Origin: Bacteroidaceae bacterium | GTDB taxonomy: Bacteria; Bacteroidota; Bacteroidia; Bacteroidales; Bacteroidaceae | Length of the DNA stretch: 64,000 nt | Assembly: GCA_017470525.1 (NCBI GenBank) | Contig: JAFUYM010000013.1 | Location: 1-64,000 of the forward strand | Direction: 5' to 3' | Shown here: positions 25,615 through 34,660 of the stretch, piece by piece | Numbering within the stretch: the stretch's first letter is position 1 | How the letters are laid out: every line of letters begins with the position of its first letter | Program-made: the position numbers and the translations under genes | The notes under the pieces: model-generated | What the model was told of the DNA's origin: nothing | Databases searched by the model: none | Seen by the model: the letters and a program-made list of their open reading frames with translations, nothing else

Positions 25615-26502
25615 ATGAAAATCACGATACTTGGAAGTGGCACCTCCTGCGGTGTTCCTCAAATTGGTTGCCCGTGCGAAGTGTGTACTTCCACCGACCC
25701 GAAAGATAAGCGATTGCGCACTTCGGCACTGCTTGAGGTGGGCGGCAAGCGCATCCTCATCGATTGCGGACCAGACTTCCGCCAACAGATGCTACGCATC
25801 GATTTCAAACCTCTTGATGCGGTGCTGATTACCCATGAACACTACGACCATGTGGGTGGATTGGACGACCTGCGTCCCTACAGCATCTTTGGCGATGTGG
25901 ATGTCTATGCCGAAAAGTTCTGCGCCGACCACCTCATGGAACGCATTCCCTATTGTTTCACGCCCAAGGAGAAGCGTTATCCTGGTGTACCAGCCATCAA
26001 CCTCATCGAGATAGAGCCTCATGTGCCCATCATCATCCGTGACGAAGAGAAAGAGCCGATGGCATCGGAGTATCTGGAAGATGCCGTGAAGATGAAACGG
26101 CAACAGGTGTGGGATGAACTGGCAAGGCTGAAGGCGCAGGAAGGAGCAAGGGGACATCGCGATGTGACCATTATGCCCATCCGTGTAATGCATGGACAAC
26201 TCCCCATCGTGGGCTTCCGCATCGACAATTTTGCCTACATCACTGACATGAAGACGATTCCCGAAACGGAACTCGCCTATCTTGAAGGCATCGACTATAT
26301 GATTGTCAATGGACTTCGTCACAAGGAGCATCCCAGCCACCAGAGCATCGAGGAAGCCATAGCCTTTGCCCGTCAGTTAGAGGTGAAGGAAACATGGCTC
26401 GTCCACATGAGCCACCACATCGAGCCCCATGCCCGTGAAGAACAGAAATTGCCTCACGGCATCCACCTCGCATACGATGGTGAGGTGATAGAGTTGTTGT
26501 AG
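25615..26502 (+). CDS. PhnP-like metallo-beta-lactamase fold hydrolase
   Basis: A 295-residue protein of the PhnP/RNase Z-like branch. GTSCGVPQIGCPC is the Cys-rich N-terminus typical of this group, THEHYDHVGG is the HxHxDH metal motif, and VMHG, ITDMK and SHHIEPH supply more metal ligands. It probably cleaves cyclic phosphodiesters. An extra segment of about 35 charged residues (around 145-180, EEKEPMASEYLEDAVKMKRQ onwards) is inserted before the RVMHG motif. It lies one base after murB, so it belongs to the same operon. Confidence 0.85.
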   Translation: MKITILGSGTSCGVPQIGCPCEVCTSTDPKDKRLRTSALLEVGGKRILIDCGPDFRQQMLRIDFKPLDAVLITHEHYDHVGGLDDLRPYSIFGDVDVYAEKFCADHLMERIPYCFTPKEKRYPGVPAINLIEIEPHVPIIIRDEEKEPMASEYLEDAVKMKRQQVWDELARLKAQEGARGHRDVTIMPIRVMHGQLPIVGFRIDNFAYITDMKTIPETELAYLEGIDYMIVNGLRHKEHPSHQSIEEAIAFARQLEVKETWLVHMSHHIEPHAREEQKLPHGIHLAYDGEVIELL

Positions 26503-26510
26503 GTTTAAAT

Positions 26511-27611
26511 TTAATCACCATAAAAGCACTCGCACACCAGTTTGGTTTTTCCGTCTTTCGTAATCTGAAGCAATTGTCCATTGCCGTCCCAACTTAACTG
26601 CTCCACCCCCTCAAAGCGAATGGAACGGTCGTGTCGTGCATCCTCCATAAATTGGTTCAGTTCTGCCTCTTCTTCAAAATAGATAGTGACAATATCCGAC
26701 ATGCCTCCCGTCTCGAGTAATACAGCATTGCACGGCGAGGTGGTTGATCTCCAATAGCCATCGTATGTCATGTTAAGTCCCAAATAGTAGTGGTGGATTT
26801 CCAACGATGTTTCCCAGATTTCAATATATTCACTCGTAACTTCCTCTTTTTGCAACACATATCCTCGTCTTTCAAGCGTCTCTTTCAGTTGCTTGTTGAT
26901 GGATACTTCATATTCTCCTTTAACAAACACGTCCTTGTAATTGATAAAGTTCTTTTTGATTAACACTTCCTCAGCATCCTCTCTTTTTGTCAACCGCACA
27001 ATTCGCCGCGTTCCATGATGAACTTCATCAATGCCATAGCCATGCAGAACGGAAGAGTCATCAGAAAAGCCCAACACCAACACCAGTTGTCCCGTTCCAT
27101 TTTCCCCATTCAAAAAGATAGAGTCTTCCCGAAGTTCTCCCTTCAACGGAATTTCCGCATTCCATTTCAGATTCGTGTACACACAATCAGTCAATCGCTC
27201 TCCCTCTTTTCGAAACATCAACTGGCAATCTTGTGGGGCATCCTCATTCCAGACTCCTTCATAGCAGTAAAGACCATCGTCAAGATGGAAGAGCGAGGTC
27301 TCTGTTCCTTTGGAGGTGACAGAGGAAGCCCCCTCTCCGCCAATGTCCTTTTGAGAAACCATCCATAATACTACTAAGATGATGGATATTAGCACCAGTG
27401 ACGACAGTATCCACCAAATAAGGTTGCGTTTCCTTTCTGTCGATGGGATGCTTTGTTTTAAGGAGGCTTCTTCTGGCGACATTTGTTTCTCCATCATTGC
27501 AGAGGGGATACCCTCCTTTCTCTTCTCGTTGGTGACAGTGCCACATTTCGGACACTTCACAGCCTTGTCCGAAATCATGTGACCGCAATGCGTACATTTG
27601 ATAAGTGCCAT
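26511..27611 (-). CDS. Zinc-ribbon membrane protein with a unique C-terminal domain
   Basis: A 366-residue protein. The N-terminus, ALIKCTHCGH and KCPKCGT, is a four-cysteine zinc ribbon; a linker follows, then one transmembrane helix (about 65-85, WWILSSLVLISIILVVLW). The C-terminal 270 residues face outwards: a first part with YCYEGVWN and LKWNAEIPLKGEL resembles lipocalin-like beta sheets, and a second has KLKETLERRGYVLQ and FEEEAEL. No enzyme motif seen. The first 20 residues closely match those of the next gene, so one zinc-ribbon anchor has been joined to different outer domains. Last of a leftward cluster. Confidence 0.75.
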   Translation of the reverse strand: MALIKCTHCGHMISDKAVKCPKCGTVTNEKRKEGIPSAMMEKQMSPEEASLKQSIPSTERKRNLIWWILSSLVLISIILVVLWMVSQKDIGGEGASSVTSKGTETSLFHLDDGLYCYEGVWNEDAPQDCQLMFRKEGERLTDCVYTNLKWNAEIPLKGELREDSIFLNGENGTGQLVLVLGFSDDSSVLHGYGIDEVHHGTRRIVRLTKREDAEEVLIKKNFINYKDVFVKGEYEVSINKQLKETLERRGYVLQKEEVTSEYIEIWETSLEIHHYYLGLNMTYDGYWRSTTSPCNAVLLETGGMSDIVTIYFEEEAELNQFMEDARHDRSIRFEGVEQLSWDGNGQLLQITKDGKTKLVCECFYGD

Positions 27612-27657
27612 ATTTCTCTCTTGTTAATTTAAATATAATAACATTCTTAGATTCATT

Positions 27658-28653
27658 TTACTGCATGATTGGATGGCTGTTCATGTAATCCAAGACCATC
27701 CGATAGCCTTCGTGTGGTTTATATCCTTGGTCTGCTGCTTTTTGTAGCCATTTTTCCGCTTCCACCTCATCTTTCTCCCACACACCTGTTCCGCTCAGAT
27801 AACACCAGCCAAGTTCATATTGTGCTTTTGCATGCCCCTGTTCTGCGGCTTTGCGATACCATTTGACCGCCTCTGCATAGTCCTGACCAACTCCCTGCCC
27901 ATTGTAATAACAAAGACCGAGGTAATATTGTGCACCTGCGATTTCTTCATTTTCAGCAGATTTGCGAAACAGTTCTACTGCTTCTGCATAATCTTTGGTT
28001 ACACCCTTACCTTGATAATACGAAACACCCAGATTATATTGTGCTGTCGCAGAACCTTGTTCTGCGGCTTTGCGATACCATTTGACCGCTTCAGCATTGT
28101 CCTGTTTCACTCCGTCGCCTCTTTCATAACAAACACCCAAATTACTTTGTGCAGGTGCATGACCTTGTTCTGCAGCCTCGCGGTACCATTTGGCCGCCTC
28201 CACAAGGTCTTGATTGATACCCATACCATGAGCATATAAAACGCCAAGATTATATTGTGCCAAACGATTGCCCTGCTCTGCGGCTTTACGATACCATTGA
28301 ACTGCTTCAGCATAGTTTTGTTCCACGCCATCACCTTCGGCATAATATGTACCAAGCAGGCATTGTGCCGTATCGTCACCTTGTTCTGCATTCTTCCGCA
28401 CGGTCTCAATATGGTTACGGTCTTTGCCTTCAGCCCGCCATGCTATCCCAACGCCAATTAAGGCAAAGATGCACAAAATAATGATGATGAGTACAAATCC
28501 CTTCTTTGATGAATCGCGTGGTTTTGGTGGAGTGGCGTGACTCACTGTCTCCTTCGTTTGATGCAAAAATTCAATAGGACATCCACAATTGGGACAAACC
28601 TCTGCTTTGTCAGACACTTTGTGTCCACATTCTGTACATTCAATCAATGCCAT
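27658..28653 (-). CDS. Zinc-ribbon membrane protein with Sel1 repeats
   Basis: A 331-residue protein: a zinc ribbon (ALIECTECGH, VCPNCGCP), one transmembrane helix (about 51-70, GFVLIIIILCIFALIGVGIAW), then about six Sel1-type repeats of the form AEAVxWYRKAAEQG followed by AQYNLGxxYxxGxGV. Sel1 repeats bind proteins, and here they would sit outside the membrane, as an adaptor or sensor. The ribbon is a paralogue of that in the downstream gene (47 bp away). Confidence 0.88.
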   Translation of the reverse strand: MALIECTECGHKVSDKAEVCPNCGCPIEFLHQTKETVSHATPPKPRDSSKKGFVLIIIILCIFALIGVGIAWRAEGKDRNHIETVRKNAEQGDDTAQCLLGTYYAEGDGVEQNYAEAVQWYRKAAEQGNRLAQYNLGVLYAHGMGINQDLVEAAKWYREAAEQGHAPAQSNLGVCYERGDGVKQDNAEAVKWYRKAAEQGSATAQYNLGVSYYQGKGVTKDYAEAVELFRKSAENEEIAGAQYYLGLCYYNGQGVGQDYAEAVKWYRKAAEQGHAKAQYELGWCYLSGTGVWEKDEVEAEKWLQKAADQGYKPHEGYRMVLDYMNSHPIMQ

Positions 28654-28665
28654 CGTTGTAGTATT

Positions 28666-29247
28666 TTATTGTTGATACTTGGGTGATTTTCCATACTCAT
28701 TTTCAGATTCATCCGAGTCTTTGAAGTAGAAAAAGAAAGGCGCAATCACCCACCATCCGCTTCTGCCAATGTCATGCAAGCGTCGCACACTGACAGTTAT
28801 CATGGGAAGAATGACGGGAAGAATGAAAATGAGGGCAGTGCGTTCTCCTTCCCATGCTGTCGCGCATAGGAATACAAATACACTTAGGAATGAAAAATAC
28901 TCCGCCCTACGGCTGCGTCCTGTAAAGGTTGCGTATTTCTTCCAAAAGGACTCATAAATCAAGTTCCCGAAATCGGGGAGAATCATGCTGCCGCATCGAG
29001 GGCAGCGATATGCTCGAATTGAAATATCTGCACCACAATCGGGGCAGTGAGTCATCTTCCCAACTATAGGCGTTGATGTTGATGCTTCATCTGTTGCAGT
29101 TGTCTGTTGGGGGTGTTCATTTGAAGAAGTTGCAGAGACATCTTCCGGCTTCTCGTCTTGTGACTCCAACACAAAGCCACATTCGGGGCATCTTGCCATA
29201 TCACCCGTTACTGGATAGCCACATTCTGGACAAATCTTCTTACTCAT
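28666..29247 (-). CDS. Double zinc-ribbon DUF805-like membrane protein
   Basis: A 193-residue protein with two zinc ribbons (KICPECGY with ARCPECG, and THCPDCGA with RCPRCGS) followed by a DUF805-type membrane domain: FTGRSRRAEYFSF, then two helices and VSVRRLHDIGRSGWWVIAP. DUF805 proteins are inner-membrane proteins of unknown role. Joining two ribbons to DUF805 is consistent with the other zinc-ribbon membrane genes beside it (12 bp and 8 bp spacing), which shows one transcription unit. Confidence 0.85.
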   Translation of the reverse strand: MSKKICPECGYPVTGDMARCPECGFVLESQDEKPEDVSATSSNEHPQQTTATDEASTSTPIVGKMTHCPDCGADISIRAYRCPRCGSMILPDFGNLIYESFWKKYATFTGRSRRAEYFSFLSVFVFLCATAWEGERTALIFILPVILPMITVSVRRLHDIGRSGWWVIAPFFFYFKDSDESENEYGKSPKYQQ

Positions 29248-29255
29248 AATCTTAT

Positions 29256-29936
29256 TTATCTGCTATTTACTACATCTGAAAACTTCTTGTCATCACTCAT
29301 CAAATTCTTCAATTCATCTGTTAGCAATTCAGCCTCTACGTTTCCAATTTTTACCCGTTTAATGTATGGCAAAAGAATAGGAAGGACTATGAGGGCATAA
29401 ATGACTCCCATATAAACCAACAATTCAAAGGTCAAGTTCAACCTGTTACAAAAGAAAAGAGAGGCAATGACATATACAAACAGAATGAATGCAAAAAGCC
29501 AACTGCACCATCTTAATACGTCCGGAATCCGTTTATGTGTATTAGACAGCAAGACTTTCACAGTTCTTCCTAATAGTCGTTGATAATCCAAACATGAAGA
29601 AAAATCCGTAGACCCTTCATAATAGGCAATCACATCATCTTCTTTTATTACCCAAATGGCGTTTTCTTGGGTATCATATACATATACTTCAGGATACAAC
29701 CCTTGAGAATGCATCTCGTCATAAAACCTCCTGATTTCCTGTTTAAGGGTTGACAAGTGCTTACCAGCATCTCTTTTTATTTCAAAGACCTGGAGCAAGT
29801 CACCACTTACACTGTATATTGCAATGTCGAGTAAAGCACCTCCGATACGAGTTTCTGTACGTATGGAGGAACGGGGGTATTCTCTACTAAGAAGCAGATG
29901 AACCAATGCATTTTTTCCTTCAATTTCTGATTTCAT
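29256..29936 (-). CDS. Membrane-anchored PD-(D/E)XK nuclease-like protein
   Basis: A 226-residue protein. The N-terminal 100 residues look like a restriction-endonuclease-like fold: RTETRIGGALLDIAIY gives the Asp of the motif and LQVFEIKRD the E-x-K, as in HsdR-type N-terminal domains. Two transmembrane helices follow (about 145-165 and 175-195), and a short cytoplasmic tail ends it. A nuclease tied to the membrane is unusual; it could act on incoming DNA. Catalytic activity is inferred only from the motif. First gene of the zinc-ribbon cluster. Confidence 0.6.
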   Translation of the reverse strand: MKSEIEGKNALVHLLLSREYPRSSIRTETRIGGALLDIAIYSVSGDLLQVFEIKRDAGKHLSTLKQEIRRFYDEMHSQGLYPEVYVYDTQENAIWVIKEDDVIAYYEGSTDFSSCLDYQRLLGRTVKVLLSNTHKRIPDVLRWCSWLFAFILFVYVIASLFFCNRLNLTFELLVYMGVIYALIVLPILLPYIKRVKIGNVEAELLTDELKNLMSDDKKFSDVVNSR

Positions 29937-30047
29937 ATATATTGTTTTTTAATTATACAAATATCATCTGTCAAAAGGCATCCACATTAGAGACAAATTC
30001 GTTTTTCTCTATATGGTTTTTGTCGTGAATCGAATCTTTTAGAAGAA

Positions 30048-32012
30048 TCATTTCCCTGTGAGGGATTGAGGAAATACGCATACAGGGCGAACACGACATT
30101 CTACGTCTCTTGTATATGCCCCGACTCCCATTCCTTCAGTGTTGAACATCATGCTTAGCGCCATTTCTTTGTCTTTTTCATACAGGCTTCCTATCCAATA
30201 GTTCGCCCATTGAGAACTTATATGTCCTTTCCCTTTTGAGGAATTATAAGGTATGACAAGTTTGTTATTATTTTTTTTGCTTGTCAATGTAACGCTTGTA
30301 ACAGCATATTCCATTGATGCTCCTGATACTCTCCTAAGTGCATTGCCCTTTTCGTCAATGAGTAAACGAGATTCTCTGTCGATGGTAAAATGCTTGTCAC
30401 CAAAATGAATAACACCATTGCGATAATCAAATGCTCCTTGAGCGACAGGGACATAGACATTGGGCATTCCAGCCATGATGCTAATCACATGACCATGTAT
30501 CAGCATTGATACCCAAACATTAGTCCTATAATCCATCATCATCCATTGACCTTGTACAAAATTGGGTATTCCTTCTTTATCCAAGGCATCCATATCAATT
30601 GGGAAATCTGTGGTGTGGTAATATATGTCACATTCTTTTGTTAGTTGTTCACATTCGTACTGCGTGGGTAGCCGAAATCTATGTCCTAATTTGGCCGTCG
30701 CAATATCATATTGTGGATTTCCATAAATGTTGGATGTGGTGATTTCGTTTTCTTTGGTACCAACAGAAAGACTGCCCCATCTAAATTCTGTTCCGCATTC
30801 ATTGGATGATGATATATTGAATGAGTTCCCTTTTTGAACAAGATCCCCAATTGACCAATAGACCGTCTCTCCTGTGGGTGTAGTAACTCCCATGTCTATA
30901 ACGTGAACGCCATTGACGTTTATGAGTAAGTTCTTGCACCCATAAAAAGCATAATTTCCGATGCATTCCATGCATTGGGGTATGGAAATAGAGGTTAGGC
31001 TCGTACAATCTCTGAATGCGTTTATTCCAATGGATTCAACTTTCGAAATATCTATAGTAGTTAAATTCCTGCAACCGTTGAATGCAGCATTACCTATTTT
31101 CTTTACGTTAGCAAGTGGGGATGCGAGATTCAATTCGCGGCATTCAGTAAAGGCATTATCTCCAATCTCTATAACTTCTTCACCAAACATCACATTCTTA
31201 ATGTTGCTTCGACAAAACCAGTTTTCTATTATGGAGCAGTGAAATTTTACTGTTGAGAGAAGGGGACAACTCGAAAATGCATTTTTATCAATACTCTTTA
31301 CTTCATTGCCTATTGTGACACTTCTCAAAGAACGGTTTTTACCGAACCAATTACCTATATGAGCACAATGAAAAGCAATATTATTCGAAGTATCAAAGGC
31401 GTCTTGTGCCACATTTGAAACTTCAGAACCGACCTCTATTAAATTTGATGAAAGGTATTTAATCCATGAGCCTACAAAGTTGCAATGAAGATTTAAGACT
31501 TTCACATTTTTACTGCATGAACGGAAAGCGTGAATGTCAATGGAATCCATATTGGCATACACTGTAAAAGAACTGATTGGATTATACCCCTTAATAGCAT
31601 CACTATCTATTGAGATGACACGATATTTCTTTTTCTTTCGGTATGCATATTCTGGGATAATGATAGGAATGGGTAAAGTACTACCACGTTGTCCTATTTC
31701 TGTGGTCGTAATGCTTACAGTCATATCTTTGTTTGATATGATTCGATAATTGATGCCGTTGTATTGGAAGTCGACATTACTCTTTGGCTGTAGGTTACGC
31801 TTTAAAGGATCAACAATGGGACCATTTCCATAATGATATGCATTGGAGGAATTTGGAATGCGTGGCTTTGATGTTCCTATTGGGGTTCCACGATTACTTC
31901 CACGATACAAAATGCTTCCATTGGTGCGATTTTGGGCATAAATGTTTGACATGAAAGTGAGAGTCAATAGCCCATACGCTAAGATGATTTTTTTGTAAGA
32001 ATTCTGTGTCAT
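30048..32012 (-). CDS. BspA-type leucine-rich repeat surface protein with a Fib_succ_major-like C-domain
   Basis: A 654-residue secreted protein with a signal peptide (start chosen at MTQNSYKK; ends near IYAQ). The middle holds BspA-type LRRs (IGDNAFTECREL, IGNAAFNGCRNL, IGINAFRDCTSL, IGNYAFYGCKNL). The C-terminal 260 residues, with GHRFRLPTQYECEQL, NYWIGSLYEKDKE and CRVRPVC, resemble the Fib_succ_major domain found in Bacteroidetes surface proteins, where RxPT and RPV motifs recur. Such proteins bind host or other cells. A leader with hairpins of about 290 nt precedes it. Confidence 0.82.
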   Translation of the reverse strand: MTQNSYKKIILAYGLLTLTFMSNIYAQNRTNGSILYRGSNRGTPIGTSKPRIPNSSNAYHYGNGPIVDPLKRNLQPKSNVDFQYNGINYRIISNKDMTVSITTTEIGQRGSTLPIPIIIPEYAYRKKKKYRVISIDSDAIKGYNPISSFTVYANMDSIDIHAFRSCSKNVKVLNLHCNFVGSWIKYLSSNLIEVGSEVSNVAQDAFDTSNNIAFHCAHIGNWFGKNRSLRSVTIGNEVKSIDKNAFSSCPLLSTVKFHCSIIENWFCRSNIKNVMFGEEVIEIGDNAFTECRELNLASPLANVKKIGNAAFNGCRNLTTIDISKVESIGINAFRDCTSLTSISIPQCMECIGNYAFYGCKNLLINVNGVHVIDMGVTTPTGETVYWSIGDLVQKGNSFNISSSNECGTEFRWGSLSVGTKENEITTSNIYGNPQYDIATAKLGHRFRLPTQYECEQLTKECDIYYHTTDFPIDMDALDKEGIPNFVQGQWMMMDYRTNVWVSMLIHGHVISIMAGMPNVYVPVAQGAFDYRNGVIHFGDKHFTIDRESRLLIDEKGNALRRVSGASMEYAVTSVTLTSKKNNNKLVIPYNSSKGKGHISSQWANYWIGSLYEKDKEMALSMMFNTEGMGVGAYTRDVECRVRPVCVFPQSLTGK

Positions 32013-32310
32013 AGATATGTCTTTCTGTTGTACTCTATCGGTTTTGTAGAGTTTCATTAATAATTCCGTTTTCTTTCAATTACAAAAGAAAGTGTGAGCC
32101 TTCTTTGCTTATCCTATTGGTAGGCTCTCGACTGCCTGTACGATGAATAAGAAAAGTCACTCACACCTTGGCAGTATATATCACGTATGTATATAAACTG
32201 ACCCAAGGAGAGCATCTCTATATTCTGTTCGTACAGTGAGTTGTCGAGATTCACCAATACAGAATAGCAAAACGCTTCCTGATATGTCTCCGTTTTGAGG
32301 AACGGCGTTG
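32013..32310 (-). promoter_or_regulatory. Structured leader of the LRR surface protein gene
   Basis: The transcript from the -7 box at 32311-32318 would have a leader of about 290 nt. It can form at least two hairpins: CCTTGG/CCAAGG around A/T-rich arms (32166-32208) and GAGCCT/AGGCTC (32096-32127). No gene is convincing here. A regulatory leader is inferred. Confidence 0.4.
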
Positions 32311-32318
32311 CAAAGATA
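32311..32318 (-). promoter_or_regulatory. -7 promoter box of the LRR protein gene
   Basis: TATCTTTG on the minus strand. Confidence 0.6.
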
Positions 32319-32491
32319 AGGAGGTTTTTGCAGAAATGCAAGAATGCGAGTGACTTTTTTTCATGCCATTGTTTGTTTTTGGTTGCCTTAATGAATCATG
32401 CGTGAATGAATACGGATGCAAAGATATGAAAAAAGACGAAATGGTGGTTCATCCATTTCGTCCATTTGAAGAAATCTTCTTTGTATAAGGC
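32319..32491. other. Intergenic region before the LRR gene promoter
   Basis: Between the kinase gene and the LRR promoter. No terminator or gene of its own seen. Confidence 0.5.
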
Positions 32492-33814
32492 TCAATACTT
32501 TTGGCTGTCGTAGTAGTGATAGACCTTGTCGGCATATTCTGGCACACTGTCGTTGCGCATCATGTCGAGGTAGAGGTTGTTGATGAAGTAGAGACAGGTC
32601 TCACCTGCTTCTCTGTAGAAGGTTCTTTCGGGGATAATGTCCTGATGCCTGTATGTGTCCTCCCACAGAACGTGATAGTGTTCGGTCAGCTCTTTCCGAA
32701 AAGCCGATTCCAGTTCTGAAAAACGAAAAAAGCCTACAGAACGGTAGGATGAGTCTCGGTATGTACCTATCATGCGCTCAAAAATGGGGCGTCCGATGTC
32801 TTGGAGCACTTTGCGAAGCCGCATGGTGTCAGCATGGGTGGGGTGAGGGGTGACAGTCCTGGATATGGGTGGTTGGGGTTCCGTATGAGGAGTACTGGGC
32901 TGTTCCAGTTCGGTTGTGATGGTATCTGCTTGTGTCGTAGAGATGGGGGGTACGGATTGGACGGGCGTGGCGGTGTTTTGTTGCACCAAGTCAGGCTCTT
33001 GGGTCGGAATGAGGAGATACTTTCCCTTTAGGAAGAGCCACACCCCACTCAATGCGACACTCAACATGATGGCGGCTACAGACACAGCCATTCGTATTCG
33101 CCTTCGTAACTGTTGGGATGTGATGTTGTCAAGCAACTCTCCTATCGTCTGAAAGCGTTTGGCTTTCTCGGGCTGGAGGCATCGCGTAATGATTTTATGA
33201 TATGTACGCGCGCACGGGAGGATCTCAATGATTTTTCCTATGGCATAGATGTCGGTACGTTCATCGACGGCATTTTTTCCATCCAGTTGCTCTGGGGCTG
33301 CATACTTGTCGGTGTGCCCCATCGTGTCGGGGTAAGAGTCTGTATAGCAGAACCCGAAATCGACCAAGCGAACTTCGTGCCCGATGCGTGTGATGAGGAT
33401 GTTGGAGGGTTTGAGGTCGAGATGGAGGACTTGGTGCTCGTGCAAGTATTGTAGGGCTGAAAGCAGTTGGTGAAGAAAGGTGTCCGCATTTCTGCGTTGT
33501 TTGAAATAGTCGGGATGATGCGTAATAAATTGATTGAGTGTCTCGCCATCCACATAATCCATCAGGATGTAACCCTCACCGTGAGAGAGGTAATGCACCA
33601 GATTGGGGTGGTCTAAAGGATAGCCTGTCTCATATTCTTTCTGCATTGCCACCACATACTGAGGGTCTGTTTGTAGTTCGGGCTTTAGTTGTTTCAAAAA
33701 ATGCAGTTTGCCATAAAGCCGCACTCGATAGCAATCACAGGTGGCACCTTCCACCTCTATAAGTTCCGCATCAGGAAAGTTGGGTTGTTGGTTTGAAAAA
33801 GAAGATGTTTCCAT
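32492..33814 (-). CDS. Transmembrane Hanks-type Ser/Thr protein kinase
   Basis: A 440-residue kinase. The kinase domain (about 15-235) has Lys41 in FLKQL, HLDLKPSN (Asp133), VDFG (Asp152) and APEQ (173-176). A transmembrane helix follows (about 240-265), then a Thr/Pro/Gln-rich linker and a periplasmic domain ending in NDSVPEYADKVYHYY. The Gly-rich ATP loop is poor (VEGATCDCYRV), so activity may be reduced. A 182-residue partner gene lies 6 bp upstream. Such kinases sense the envelope and phosphorylate cytoplasmic targets. Confidence 0.9.
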   Translation of the reverse strand: METSSFSNQQPNFPDAELIEVEGATCDCYRVRLYGKLHFLKQLKPELQTDPQYVVAMQKEYETGYPLDHPNLVHYLSHGEGYILMDYVDGETLNQFITHHPDYFKQRRNADTFLHQLLSALQYLHEHQVLHLDLKPSNILITRIGHEVRLVDFGFCYTDSYPDTMGHTDKYAAPEQLDGKNAVDERTDIYAIGKIIEILPCARTYHKIITRCLQPEKAKRFQTIGELLDNITSQQLRRRIRMAVSVAAIMLSVALSGVWLFLKGKYLLIPTQEPDLVQQNTATPVQSVPPISTTQADTITTELEQPSTPHTEPQPPISRTVTPHPTHADTMRLRKVLQDIGRPIFERMIGTYRDSSYRSVGFFRFSELESAFRKELTEHYHVLWEDTYRHQDIIPERTFYREAGETCLYFINNLYLDMMRNDSVPEYADKVYHYYDSQKY

Positions 33815-33820
33815 TTAGTT

Positions 33821-34369
33821 TTATAGAAGTTTGAAGATGATTCCTTGTGTCTTTCCTGCTGTATAAGAACCGAGGGATGCTCCGTTTCGGAGGACTTGAT
33901 TGACCAGCATTGGATAGCCTTTCACCAAATGTGTCAACTCAAGTTCGTCTCCATGACGAAGTTTGCTGTTCTCACTTTCCATCACCACAAAATGGCGGTT
34001 GCCTTGATACTGCATGACGATGCGACGGTCAGGCAAGTATTCCACCTGTATGCGCTGACCTGTTGTCAACGTGTCAACACGAATTTCATCTTCTTGTCCA
34101 TCGAAATCAGAGTTACTTTTATCGTCAAGTTTAGACAACACATCCCAATTGTCATAGCCCAGATAGTGGGCAATGATGTCGAGTGTGGAAGTGCGCGGTG
34201 TGCGTTCGTCATCAATCAGTCCTAATAGCCGCTTCATGGTGTTCACTCCAAGATGTTCATCCGTCTTTGACTCGATGTCAAGTGTCAATACTTCGATGTC
34301 TGAAGGTAAGCGCAAATTGCATCCTGATTTCTTTTTCAACAATTCTTGTATATAGATGGAAAGTTTCAT
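33821..34369 (-). CDS. Probable regulatory partner of the Ser/Thr kinase
   Basis: A 182-residue protein, start chosen at MKLSIYIQELL. The N-terminal half is helical (GVNTMKRLLGLIDDERTPRTSTL, in part, and IIAHYLGYDNWDVL) and resembles a small helix-turn-helix-like domain seen in Bacteroidetes regulators; the C-terminal half is beta-rich (GQRIQVEYLPDRRIVMQY, GDELELTHLVKGYPMLVNQV in part). No signal peptide. Next to a kinase and with its own promoter, it may be the kinase's substrate or a regulator. Function is inferred. Confidence 0.65.
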   Translation of the reverse strand: MKLSIYIQELLKKKSGCNLRLPSDIEVLTLDIESKTDEHLGVNTMKRLLGLIDDERTPRTSTLDIIAHYLGYDNWDVLSKLDDKSNSDFDGQEDEIRVDTLTTGQRIQVEYLPDRRIVMQYQGNRHFVVMESENSKLRHGDELELTHLVKGYPMLVNQVLRNGASLGSYTAGKTQGIIFKLL

Positions 34370-34403
34370 TAGAGCGTTTTTTATTGGTAAAATAATTTGA
34401 GGG

Positions 34404-34411
34404 CAAAGATA
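34404..34411 (-). promoter_or_regulatory. -7 promoter box of the kinase operon
   Basis: TATCTTTG on the minus strand, 35 bp before the ATG at 34369. Confidence 0.65.
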
Positions 34412-34660
34412 CAACTTATTTTTTACCTGAAAGTGATTTGAAACGAAAAAGTAAGGTGGAAAAAATATTGCAACCGTAGTTTGCAAAAGATTGCTGGCAT
34501 CGTAGATGCAGAGGCTTGCTTTTTTACAAAGGAGTAATTATAGGACAAAATGATCCTCTTATGAAAGAAACTTCTAAAAAAGTTGATAAGGAACTTTATT
34601 TATCATGTTTTCTTAGGGATTGGTGTAATTGCTGAAATGACAGATGGTTGTGAAAAAGTG
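34412..34660. other. Gene-free stretch
   Basis: I see no convincing gene or RNA here. Confidence 0.5.
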
